64,000 nucleotides of DNA from a bacterium. Lineage in GTDB: Bacteria > Oederibacteriota > CAKKQC01. Made by a program: the position numbers and the translations under genes. Under the pieces are notes generated by a model. It did not search any database. It worked only from the letters and a program-made list of their open reading frames with translations, and was not told the origin of the DNA. How positions within the stretch are numbered: position 1 is the stretch's first letter; each line of letters begins with the position of its first letter. Location: NCBI GenBank assembly GCA_919901855.1, contig CAKKQC010000001.1, forward strand, positions 190,995 to 254,994. Reading direction: 5' to 3'. Of the stretch, positions 27,847 to 34,940 are shown one piece after another.

Positions 27847-28271
27847 TTCCACTCCTCCTTCGCAAAGTTAATGAGGACCTTTAGGGTCCGTCGAGGACTC
27901 CCGGCGCCTGTCTAACGCCCAAGGAGCCCTGACTCAGCCCGGATTCACCGGGCCCGAGACCCATGGCGCTAGAGAGACCACCATGAGCCCGGTGGATACT
28001 TGTGCATGGAGGATGCCAACGCATAAATGATTGTTATTTATGACTTTTATGATCACTGATGTCTCATAATGGAGCGGTTTGGTGATGCACGATGGAAGAA
28101 TAATGTATGTTAAATAAATACCGGCTCCCATGGGCGGCCCTTCGAGCCGGTTTCAGCAGAACCACGGCACGGTCCAGGGGTCCAGCCGGGGACTGCCGGG
28201 TCGACCGCCGCCATCGAGGCAGGGTCCGGCTGTCGATGGCCGGTCGGGGCGGGAACCGGTCGGACCCGGGG
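27847..28271. other. Non-coding promoter region between xylB and groES
   Basis: No credible gene. The part at about 28015-28120 is strikingly AT-rich for this genome. It holds two perfect small inverted repeats: CATAAAT/ATTTATG (28022-28042) and TTATGA/TCATAA (28047-28069). A larger imperfect hairpin (CACCGGGC...GCCCGGTG with an inner CATGG/CCATG) lies at 27946-27994 and would fall in the groES 5' leader. The region probably carries the chaperone promoter and operator; no CIRCE (TTAGCACTC) or obvious sigma-32 promoter was recognised. Confidence 0.5.
28022..28069. promoter_or_regulatory. AT-rich paired inverted repeats upstream of groES
   Basis: CATAAAT-gattgtt-ATTTATG at 28022-28042 and TTATGA-N11-TCATAA at 28047-28069. 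Both are perfect in their arms and sit in an AT-rich island. They are a candidate repressor site or promoter upstream element for the chaperone operon. Confidence 0.4.
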
Positions 28272-29792
28272 CTACTCGGCGGCGGACCGGAAGATCGGCC
28301 GGAGCGCTGGGTAGAGATCCCGGAAGACCCGGTAGCCGGCATCGTAGGTCCGCCGCAGGGCGGGGTCGGAAGCGAATCGGTCACGCTCGGAGACGCAGGT
28401 CCGAACCGCGTCCCGATAGCTCCGGAAGACCGACGTCCCGATTCCGGCCAGCATCGCGGCACCCATCGCAGGCCCCTCTTCCCGGACGAGGCGGACGGTG
28501 GTCGCACCGTAGACGGCAGCCTGCATCCGGCACCAGAACGGGTTGCGCGCGCCGCCACCCGACAGCCGGATCCGCGCGACGTGGACGCCGAGCCCGCGGA
28601 CGAGCTCGACCGAGTCGCGCATGCCATAGGCGACGCCCTCGAGGACGGCGCGGGCCAGATGGGCCGGGCCGGCCTTGAGCGAGAGCCCGTATAGGACCCC
28701 GCGGGCCCAGGGGTCAGCATGGGGAGTCCGTTCGCCGGTGAGATAGGGGAGGAAGACGACGCCATCGGAACCGGCCGGAACCTTGGACGCCTCGCGGCAG
28801 ATGATGTCGTAAGGGTCAGCCCGAGACCCCGCCGGAATGACGGACACCCCCAGCGTGTCGCGATACCAGCGAAGCGCCCCGCCCGCGGCGAGCATGACCC
28901 CCATGCAGTGCCACCCGCCCTTGACCGACGAACAAAAGAGATGAAGGCGGCCATCGGGAACCTGCTTGGGGCACTCGCAGGCGGCGAAGACCACGCCCGA
29001 CGTGCCGAGGCTTGCGGAAACGACACCCGGCTCGATGACCCCGCATCCGATCGCGCCCGCCGCCTGGTCGCCGCCCCCGGCGACCACGGGAGTGCCCTCG
29101 GGCAGCCCCGTGAGCCGCGCCACCGCGGCCGTCACGGCCCCCGTCACCTCACACCCCTCGAACGCGTCCGGAAACCACCGGCGGGGGAGACCCAACGCCT
29201 TGAGCATGGGCTCCGACCAGGTCCGGCGGCGGACATCGAAGAGGAGAGTCCCCGACGCGTCGGCCACGTCGGTCGCATGCCGCCCGGTCAACCTCAATCG
29301 CACGAAGTCCTTCGGCAAGAGAACGCGCTCGGTCTTGCGGAACACCTCAGGCAGGTGGCGGCGGACCCACAGGATCTTGGGCGCCGTAAAACCCGTCAGG
29401 GCGGGGTTGAACGTGAGGGCCAGGAGCGCCTTTGGCCCCCCGACCCGCTCCGTGATCTCGTCGCACTCGGCGGAGGTTCGCTGGTCGCACCAGAGAAGGG
29501 CGGGGGTCAGGACTCGGTCAGACCGGTCGAGGAAGACCGACCCGTGCATCTGCCCCGTGAGCCCCAGCCCCACGACCTTGGCCGGGGACTTGGCCACCAG
29601 TGTCCGAATTGCTGACACGCAAGCTTTCCACCAGAGTTCGGGGTCCTGCTGGGCCCAGCCGGGTCGGGGGATGTCCAGGGGATACGGCTCGGTGACACTG
29701 GCCACCACGCGTCCATCGGGAGCCAGAAGGAGGGCTTTGAGCCCCGAGGTGCCGACGTCCACCCCCAGGAGCACGCCAACGGCACGTTTCAC
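28272..29792 (-). CDS. xylB: Xylulokinase (FGGY family)
   Basis: A 506-residue sugar kinase making D-xylulose 5-phosphate. FGGY features: LLGVDVGTSGLKALLL at the N-terminus, the xylulokinase signature TGQMHGSVFLD, WCDQRTSAEC, GGGDQAAGAIGCGV, SASLGTSGVVF, and SGGGARNPFWCRMQAAVYG. The frame runs further upstream into the tRNA-Val gene, so that part cannot be coding. GTG 29792 gives a normal length and starts just before the first beta strand. The start codon lies inside a parS-like palindrome (29785-29800). A close FGGY relative of other substrate specificity remains possible. Confidence 0.88.
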   Translation of the reverse strand: MKRAVGVLLGVDVGTSGLKALLLAPDGRVVASVTEPYPLDIPRPGWAQQDPELWWKACVSAIRTLVAKSPAKVVGLGLTGQMHGSVFLDRSDRVLTPALLWCDQRTSAECDEITERVGGPKALLALTFNPALTGFTAPKILWVRRHLPEVFRKTERVLLPKDFVRLRLTGRHATDVADASGTLLFDVRRRTWSEPMLKALGLPRRWFPDAFEGCEVTGAVTAAVARLTGLPEGTPVVAGGGDQAAGAIGCGVIEPGVVSASLGTSGVVFAACECPKQVPDGRLHLFCSSVKGGWHCMGVMLAAGGALRWYRDTLGVSVIPAGSRADPYDIICREASKVPAGSDGVVFLPYLTGERTPHADPWARGVLYGLSLKAGPAHLARAVLEGVAYGMRDSVELVRGLGVHVARIRLSGGGARNPFWCRMQAAVYGATTVRLVREEGPAMGAAMLAGIGTSVFRSYRDAVRTCVSERDRFASDPALRRTYDAGYRVFRDLYPALRPIFRSAAE

Positions 29793-29800
29793 GTGAAACA
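29785..29800. promoter_or_regulatory. parS: parS-like centromere site 1
   Basis: CGTTTCACGTGAAACA matches the bacterial ParB-binding consensus TGTTTCACGTGAAACA at 15 of 16 positions, with the 14-base palindrome GTTTCACGTGAAAC perfect. Known parS sites cluster near the replication origin. No parA/parB gene is in the window. Confidence 0.85.
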
Positions 29801-29821
29801 CCCCCCCGGAACCCCCGGGGA

Positions 29822-29837
29822 TGTGCCACGTGAAACA
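29822..29837. promoter_or_regulatory. parS: parS-like centromere site 2
   Basis: TGTGCCACGTGAAACA, 14 of 16 matches to the parS consensus, with an intact right half. Its centre is 37 bases from that of site 1. A GC-rich hairpin (CCCCGG/CCGGGG) lies between the two sites. Confidence 0.7.
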
Positions 29838-29869
29838 CCCCGCAAAGGAGCTCCTTTTCTGATGAAGCC

Positions 29870-29943
29870 TGGGCGGTACAGGACTCGAACCTGTGACCCC
29901 TTCCATGTCAAGGAAGTACTCTAGCCAGCTGAGCTAACCGCCC
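29870..29943 (-). tRNA. tRNA-Val (GAC)
   Basis: Cloverleaf: acceptor GGGCGGT/ACCGCCC, D arm GCTC...GAGT, anticodon stem CTTCC/GGAAG with loop TTGACAT (anticodon GAC, reading GUC), T arm ACAGG-TTCGAGT-CCTGT, discriminator A. The CCA end is not encoded. Confidence 0.97.
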
Positions 29944-30048
29944 GTATTTTAACTAGCTTGCCTTTGCCAACACTTCCGCCCGGCCTCGGCTAACCCTCGG
30001 CCGGCGTGGACCTCGCTCTCGCTCGGCCCAACCTCACGGCAATCAGAC

Positions 30049-30123
30049 TGGAGGCGGGAGTCGGAATCGAACCGACGTATAACGGTTTTGCAGACCGTCG
30101 CCTTGCCTCTTGGCTATCCCGCC
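30049..30123 (-). tRNA. tRNA-Cys (GCA)
   Basis: Cloverleaf: acceptor GGCGGGA/TCCCGCC, D arm GCC...GGC, anticodon stem ACGGT/ACCGT with loop CTGCAAA (anticodon GCA), T arm GTCGG-TTCGATT-CCGAC, discriminator T and an encoded CCA. Its 5' 44 bases are repeated exactly upstream at 30195-30238. Confidence 0.96.
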
Positions 30124-30177
30124 GTTGTCATCCACTGCACCAAGCCGCACATCCGCACCGGCCGTCGCCGGACGTTG

Positions 30178-30194
30178 CCCCCCGAAGCGGGGGG
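30178..30194. other. Stable 7-bp hairpin between the tRNA-Cys copies
   Basis: CCCCCCG pairs with CGGGGGG around a three-base loop, directly after the truncated tRNA copy on the minus strand. It might stop transcription or processing of the fragment, but no T-tract follows. Confidence 0.35.
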
Positions 30195-30238
30195 TAACGG
30201 TTTTGCAGACCGTCGCCTTGCCTCTTGGCTATCCCGCC
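30195..30238 (-). repeat. Exact 44-base copy of the 5' part of tRNA-Cys
   Basis: Identical to 30080-30123: the acceptor 5' strand, D arm and whole anticodon arm. It stops just after the anticodon stem, where a hairpin replaces the variable region and T arm. It cannot fold as a full tRNA, so it is a tRNA-derived remnant in direct orientation upstream of the intact gene. Confidence 0.85.
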
Positions 30239-30321
30239 ACTTCTGGCGTATCCCGCCAGCGCCTCTGGATTCTAACACGCAACCCGGCCCCCTCCGTGTC
30301 AAGCACCCCGGCAAAGAGCCG

Positions 30322-30338
30322 GGCGCGGGTCCTGTCGG
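30322..30338 (+). repeat. Left arm of a diverged inverted repeat
   Basis: GGCGCGGGTCCTGTCGG is exactly repeated on the other strand at 30775-30791. Weaker similarity continues about 45 bases further in both copies. Confidence 0.6.
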
Positions 30339-30774
30339 GGGCCTCGTCACCGTTCGCTCGCCATTGCGGCTGAGGCCAGAGCGACCTGCTTCACTTCCCA
30401 GCGCTGGCGAGCGCCTGCCTGCGGAGGACCGCGAGCAGGCGCGGCAGGGCCTGCAGCCGCCCAACCACTGTCGCCGCCTTTAGGCTCGCGAAGCTGACTT
30501 CGGCCCCCTCCTCCCGCGCCCGGCATTCTTGCCGACACGGGAGGGGGCCGGGTCGGGGGGAGGTCGGGCGGGAGTTGCGCCGAGCCGTCTGGCGGCGCGG
30601 GAGGAGGAGGTTGAAGTCAGTTCCGCGAACCGAAACGCGGCGTCAATGGGGATGTACCAGCAGGTCATGCTGCGGCTGACCGCATTCCGATGCGTCAGCC
30701 GCTCGACAGCAGTAGCAAGGGAACCGGCATGCCTTGGCAGAAGCCGCCAAGGTGAGCGGACACTGACGAGACCT

Positions 30775-30791
30775 CCGACAGGACCCGCGCC
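30775..30791 (-). repeat. Right arm of a diverged inverted repeat
   Basis: Reverse complement of 30322-30338 over 17 exact bases. Read in the matching frame, both copies encode nearly the same peptide (AGPVGGLV[TS]VRSP), with mostly third-position differences. Confidence 0.6.
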
Positions 30792-30876
30792 GCCCTCGCC
30801 GAGCGGTCCCGAACGACCTCCCCCCGACCCGGCCTGGAAGGGTCCCACTACAAGGGAATTGGCGGGGAAGTCGCGG

Positions 30877-33258
30877 TTAGAGGCGGGGGGAGGAGGCTTC
30901 GATGCGGCGCCCGAGCTCGAGGGCGCGGGCATTCTTGGGCTCCAGCTTGAGCGCCTCGCCGATCGCGTGCCGGGCCGTCCCCAGGTCGTGGAGCACCCAG
31001 GCCGAGAGCGCGATACCCACCCAGGCCTCTGCGAACGTCGGGTCCAGCCGCACGGCCTCCCCGTCCTGCGCCAGGGCATCCTTGAACCGCTCGAGCATGC
31101 CGAAAGCGGCGGCCAGGTTGTGCCGGATGATGGGCACCGCGGGGCGCAGCCTAACCGCCTCACCGAAGGCCTGGGCGGCCTGGCGGTAGTCCCGGCGCTC
31201 GAACGCCACCTGACCCAGGATGATCCAGGCGGTCGCGAAATCCGGCATCCGAACCGTCGCCTCGCGCATCCTTCGGACCACCAGCCCGCGATCCACGGCA
31301 AGCCCCTCCCAGAGCCCGCCGGACCCGGGATCCAGCGCCTCCGTGCGCGCGCCGGCCTTCGCGCCTTCCTCGAACCGGCCCGCCAGGGCGAAGAACACGG
31401 CTTCCCGGTATGGCCAGGCCGAATTGTGGGGCTGAAGCGCTTCCGCCCGGCCGTACGCCTCGGCGGCCGCCGCGAACTCGCCCCGGCCCGCGTGAATCCC
31501 GGCGACCTCCACCCAGGCCGTGATGAAGTTCGGGGCCTGCTTCAGCAGGGCTTCGTATCGCGCCATGGCCTGGTCCGGCCGGCCGTTCTCCCGGTCGAAG
31601 TCCGCGCGATCCGCGAGGGCGTCGGCCAGGTACGGATGGAGCCTCAGCCGGACGCTGAGCATCTCGTCCGCGAGCGCCTCATCATGCTTCTTGATCGCGA
31701 TCCGCGCGAGCCAGCGCGCCACGCGATAGTCGTGGGGGAGCATGAGCCGGGCGCGGAGGGCGATCTCGTACGCGACGGGCGGGCGGTTCGCCTCGAGCTG
31801 GCCGCGGACGTGACGGAGGTAGCCGCCCCCGACGAGGTCCGCTCCGGCGAGGCACGCGGTCCCGAGGCCAAAGACCAGGATCGCGACACCGGCCAGGGTC
31901 GAAGCGTGGGCGAGGATACTGGCCGGCGGTGGCGACAACGGGGGCGGCGCCGGATGCTGGGGGTCGATCGGCGGAACAGCCGGAGCGTCACCGCGGGTCG
32001 CCGGCAACTCCGTTCGCAGGCGACCCAAGCTCACCCCCATCACGGTCCAGAACAGGATCGCGGTCGGCACGATCTGGAACGGAAAGTTCACCCAACTGTA
32101 GATGAACGCGCCCGCGATCGCGGTTCCGATCGCCCACTGGTTCCACCACTCGGCGCGACGACTGGCGGCCGCGAGGACCGCCAGCCCGCGAATCCACGGA
32201 ACGAGCCACGCGATCAGGCCCCAGAGGAAGAGGGCGACACCGACGAGACCGAGCTCGGCCGCGAACTGGAGCAGCTCGCTGTGCGCGTGCTCGCTGTAGG
32301 CATACGGCAGGAACTGGGCGAGGTGGAACTTCGCGCCCTCGGACTGGTGCCGCGGAAACTGGAACTTGAAGGCGCCCGTACCCCATCCGGTGAACGGTCG
32401 TTCACGTGCCTCAGCCAGCGCGACGCTCCACAGGAACCGCCGTCCTGTGGCGTCGTACCCGCCCACCGAGACGATGCTCCCCAGCCGGCCCCGGAGCAAG
32501 GGCGAGGTCGCGATTAGCGTCACGGCGATGACGCCCGCGACGGCTGCCGCCCGGCCAAGCCAGCGTCGCTCCATGGGGGCCAGCCCGCCGCCCCGCCAGA
32601 TCCAGAAGGCCCCCCAGCAGCCGCAAGCCAGCGAGGCCAACCAGGCGCCGCGCACGTGGCTGAGCAGAAAACCCATGGCCAGCAAGGGCGCCAGGGCCGC
32701 CTCAGCCCGCCCCGCCCCTGTGCCCGCGGCCATCGAAGCCGCGAGCAGGGGCATCACGACGAGCAGGTGGCCGGCGTAGTAGTCGGGGTTGCCCAGCGTT
32801 CCAAAGGCCCGGCCGAAACTGATACTCCAGGGCATGGGGTCGTACCCGGCCGCCTGCGCGAGCCCGTAGACCGTGCAGAGGCCGGTGGCCCAGATGGCGG
32901 CGGCGCGCAGGCGGGGCCACGACCGCGCGGCGGCAATCCCGAGCCAGAGGGCCGACACGCTCCCCGCCAGCTCGAGGCCCCGGCGCAGGGAATCCCACGG
33001 GTTCACGGACCAGCCGCAGGCGGCGAGCGTCCAGCCGGCGAAGAGGGCCCATGGCAGGGTCGTGCGATCGAGCCGGGGGGCAAGGCGCCCCCTTGCCAGC
33101 CGCCATCCGGCGAGCGCGAGCACGGGCGCCAGGCAGACGGCCTGGGCAATCCGCCACCCGGAGAAGAAGACGTCCTCGACGACAGTGCAGAGGGTGAGGG
33201 GGACCAGTCCGAGCAGGGCGAGCGCGCACAGGCGCACGAGGGGTCCGCCGGGTCCCAT
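30877..33258 (-). CDS. O-antigen ligase-like membrane protein with C-terminal TPRs
   Basis: A 793-residue inner-membrane protein. About eleven hydrophobic segments to residue ~470 carry Wzy_C/ligase motifs: FGTLGNPDYYAGHLLVVM near 150, WGTGAFKFQFP and SEHAHSELLQFAAELG near 310-340. The C-terminal 300 residues are a TPR array (repeats with N-A-Y-x-E-A-L spacing, e.g. QAMARYEALLKQAPN and AAQAFGEAVRLRP). It transfers or polymerises a glycan on the periplasmic side; the TPRs suggest partner binding, perhaps a pilin- or protein-glycan ligase. It is unrelated in position to the polysaccharide locus at 3-21 kb. ATG 33258 has TACAAT nine bases upstream. Confidence 0.82.
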   Translation of the reverse strand: MGPGGPLVRLCALALLGLVPLTLCTVVEDVFFSGWRIAQAVCLAPVLALAGWRLARGRLAPRLDRTTLPWALFAGWTLAACGWSVNPWDSLRRGLELAGSVSALWLGIAAARSWPRLRAAAIWATGLCTVYGLAQAAGYDPMPWSISFGRAFGTLGNPDYYAGHLLVVMPLLAASMAAGTGAGRAEAALAPLLAMGFLLSHVRGAWLASLACGCWGAFWIWRGGGLAPMERRWLGRAAAVAGVIAVTLIATSPLLRGRLGSIVSVGGYDATGRRFLWSVALAEARERPFTGWGTGAFKFQFPRHQSEGAKFHLAQFLPYAYSEHAHSELLQFAAELGLVGVALFLWGLIAWLVPWIRGLAVLAAASRRAEWWNQWAIGTAIAGAFIYSWVNFPFQIVPTAILFWTVMGVSLGRLRTELPATRGDAPAVPPIDPQHPAPPPLSPPPASILAHASTLAGVAILVFGLGTACLAGADLVGGGYLRHVRGQLEANRPPVAYEIALRARLMLPHDYRVARWLARIAIKKHDEALADEMLSVRLRLHPYLADALADRADFDRENGRPDQAMARYEALLKQAPNFITAWVEVAGIHAGRGEFAAAAEAYGRAEALQPHNSAWPYREAVFFALAGRFEEGAKAGARTEALDPGSGGLWEGLAVDRGLVVRRMREATVRMPDFATAWIILGQVAFERRDYRQAAQAFGEAVRLRPAVPIIRHNLAAAFGMLERFKDALAQDGEAVRLDPTFAEAWVGIALSAWVLHDLGTARHAIGEALKLEPKNARALELGRRIEASSPRL

Positions 33259-33267
33259 GGCGGGCCC

Positions 33268-33273
33268 ATTGTA
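33268..33273 (-). promoter_or_regulatory. -10 hexamer TACAAT before the TPR ligase-like gene
   Basis: TACAAT, nine bases (GGGCCCGCC) and ATG 33258. It is divergent from, and only 13 bases away from, the -10 box of the plus-strand gene at 33302. Confidence 0.5.
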
Positions 33274-33286
33274 GCGCCCTCAGCGT

Positions 33287-33292
33287 TAGAAT
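33287..33292 (+). promoter_or_regulatory. -10 hexamer TAGAAT before the propeller lipoprotein gene
   Basis: TAGAAT, nine bases (GGGAGAACC) and ATG 33302. GGGAG in the gap could also act as an SD. Confidence 0.45.
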
Positions 33293-33301
33293 GGGAGAAC
33301 C

Positions 33302-34285
33302 ATGAAGACCCGCATCCTGATTCTCGCCCTCGTCGCCGGCACGCTCGCCGGATGCCTCAACCGCGTCTCCTGGCTGGCCGACGGCCGGCGGCTCGTCTAC
33401 CTCCAGGATCGCGCCGTCTGGCTCATCACGCTCGACGGGCAGCGCACGAAGCTCGGCGACACGGGGACCCTCGCCGACCCCGAGGTCGTGGCGGCCCCGC
33501 GGGGCGGGCTGATCGCGCTCGCGGGCGCTTCCGGCGGGCGCGGCCGCGTGACGATCCTGACCGAGGGCGGCACGATCGTCTGGACGGGCACGATGCCGGG
33601 AGAAGAGGTCCAGCTCCTGCCGGGCGGGTGGAGTCCCGATGGCGCCCGCCTCCTCGTGTGGGGCGGCAAGAAATCACTGCTGATCGAGACTTCCACGGGG
33701 ACCGCCAGCATCCTCGAGACCGGCGACGCCCCCCGGTTCGCGGCCGCCGGCGACCTCATCTCGCTCCGGGCAGGGAAGTCCGGGCCGACGGTGCTCGAAC
33801 GGCGTCCCGCCGCGGGCGCCGTCACCGCGACCGCCTGGAAACTCCCGGCGGGACTGACCGAACCCTCGGCCCTGTTCCTCACGGATGACGGCACCGCGGC
33901 GTGGTGGAAGGGGCGCCGGGGCGACGTCGAGGTGACGGTCCTCGCGGGCGCCGACGGGCGGCTCGTGTTCTCGAACACGCGGACGCTCGTGGCCGCAGGG
34001 CCGGACGGCCGGTCCTACCTGACCGAGGACGGCGGGTACGCGCTCATGAGCGCGGACCGCCCCACGCTGAACCTCAACCCGGCGTACAACGCCCTGCTCC
34101 GGATGGACATCAACTGGCAACTGGCGGACCCCCGGGCCGCGGCGGAGAAGTACGACGCGGGGGAACTCCTCAAGAGCGCGCCCGCGTTCTCGCCGGACGG
34201 CACCCGCGCCGCGATCCTGACGCCGCACCTGCTCTGCGTCGTGACCATCAAGACGGGGGAAGCCGTCGCCATCGCAAAATGGTGA
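33302..34285 (+). CDS. Unknown lipoprotein with a beta-propeller-like fold
   Basis: A 327-residue exported lipoprotein (MKTRILILALVAGTLAGC; lipobox LAGC). The mature part shows repeated four-strand blades with propeller-like sequences (SWLADGRRLVYLQD, GWSPDGARLLVW, PAFSPDGTRAAILT), resembling TolB/WD40-like or quinoprotein-like propellers. No catalytic motif is visible. It is divergent from the TPR ligase-like gene with a 43-base shared promoter region, and convergent with rplS. A scaffold role at the envelope is a guess. Confidence 0.7.
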   Translation: MKTRILILALVAGTLAGCLNRVSWLADGRRLVYLQDRAVWLITLDGQRTKLGDTGTLADPEVVAAPRGGLIALAGASGGRGRVTILTEGGTIVWTGTMPGEEVQLLPGGWSPDGARLLVWGGKKSLLIETSTGTASILETGDAPRFAAAGDLISLRAGKSGPTVLERRPAAGAVTATAWKLPAGLTEPSALFLTDDGTAAWWKGRRGDVEVTVLAGADGRLVFSNTRTLVAAGPDGRSYLTEDGGYALMSADRPTLNLNPAYNALLRMDINWQLADPRAAAEKYDAGELLKSAPAFSPDGTRAAILTPHLLCVVTIKTGEAVAIAKW

Positions 34286-34299
34286 CCTGAATCGCCAAA

Positions 34300-34325
34300 C
34301 CGCCCACCCCCAAGGGGGTGGGCGG
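34300..34325. terminator. Bidirectional hairpin between the lipoprotein gene and rplS
   Basis: CCGCCCACCCCC / GGGGGTGGGCGG, 12 complementary bases around AA, between two convergent genes. T-tracts are poor on both sides (TTTGG on the minus strand), so efficiency is uncertain. Confidence 0.6.
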
Positions 34326-34352
34326 CTCTAAGGCGCCTTCTGGCCGCTCGTG

Positions 34353-34910
34353 TTACTTCGGCTTCGAGGATTCCTTGGACTTGGCCTTCGCGAGCGCCTT
34401 GTTCTTCTCGACCTGCTCGGCCTTGCGCTTCGTGCGCGCCGCCTTCTTCTCGTCCCGGGCCGCCTTCGCGGCATCAGCCCGCGCCTGCTCCTCGGGCGTG
34501 AGCGCGGCCACCGCCTCCTCGGCCGTCACCACGGGCACCTCGTCGGCTCCGTAGTCGCGCCGCAGTTTCGCGTCCTTGCCGGTCTTCTCCCGGATGTAGT
34601 AGAGCTTGGCGCGCCGCGCCTTGCCCCGGCTCACGACTTCCCACTTGGAGACGAAGGGGGAGTGCAGGGGGAAGGTACGCTCGACGCCGATCCCGAACGA
34701 GGTGCGCCGGACAGTCACCATCTCGCGGGTGCCGCCGCCGCGCTTGCTGATCACGGTGCCCTCGAAGAGCTGGAGGCGCTCCTTGGCGCCTTCGGGCACG
34801 CGAATCGTCAACCGCAGCGTGTCGCCGGGGTTGAACCGGGGAAGACGTCCCTTGAGCTGGGGCGTCTCCACGTGCCGCATGAGTTCACTGGCCGAAACGG
34901 AAAGTCGCAT
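34353..34910 (-). CDS. rplS: Ribosomal protein L19 with an extended charged tail
   Basis: A 185-residue large-subunit protein at the 30S-50S interface. Residues 1-125 are canonical L19 (FNPGDTLRLTIRVPEG, LQLFEGTVISKRGGG, TVRRTSFGIGVERTFPLHSP, VSRGKARRAKLYY). About 60 extra residues follow, rich in Lys, Ala and Glu; most bacterial L19 are near 115-120 residues. A strong AGGAGG SD precedes ATG 34910. It ends the rpsP-khpA-rimM-trmD-rplS operon in the standard order. Confidence 0.96.
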   Translation of the reverse strand: MRLSVSASELMRHVETPQLKGRLPRFNPGDTLRLTIRVPEGAKERLQLFEGTVISKRGGGTREMVTVRRTSFGIGVERTFPLHSPFVSKWEVVSRGKARRAKLYYIREKTGKDAKLRRDYGADEVPVVTAEEAVAALTPEEQARADAAKAARDEKKAARTKRKAEQVEKNKALAKAKSKESSKPK

Positions 34911-34940
34911 GGTCGTCCTCCTTGAATCGAATAAGCCGGA

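Larger units (their letters stand above)
30124..30876. other. Gene-poor stretch with tRNA fragments and inverted repeats
   Basis: No gene is supported. It holds a 44-base copy of the 5' half of tRNA-Cys (30195-30238), a further 10-base echo of the tRNA 5' end (TATCCCGCCA near 30250), and a stable hairpin (30178-30194). It also holds a diverged inverted repeat with arms near 30322-30385 and 30730-30791. Short frames through the repeats have no start, SD or codon support of their own. Confidence 0.55.

Noticed and set aside
27946-27994. Imperfect hairpin as the xylB terminator
   Set aside because: It has a large bulge and no T-tract on the minus strand; a leader structure of groES is equally possible, so no terminator was called.
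27934-28131. 65-codon AT-rich open frame upstream of groES (minus strand)
   Set aside because: No SD or properly placed -10 box, composition unlike genes here, and it covers the inverted repeats and leader hairpin of the chaperone promoter region.
29793-29906. Extended N-terminus of xylB to 29906
   Set aside because: The extension runs through both parS-like sites and into tRNA-Val, and exceeds the normal FGGY start.
30088-30483. Plus-strand open frame through the tRNA-Cys copies
   Set aside because: It translates antisense tRNA sequence and the repeat arm; there is no start signal.
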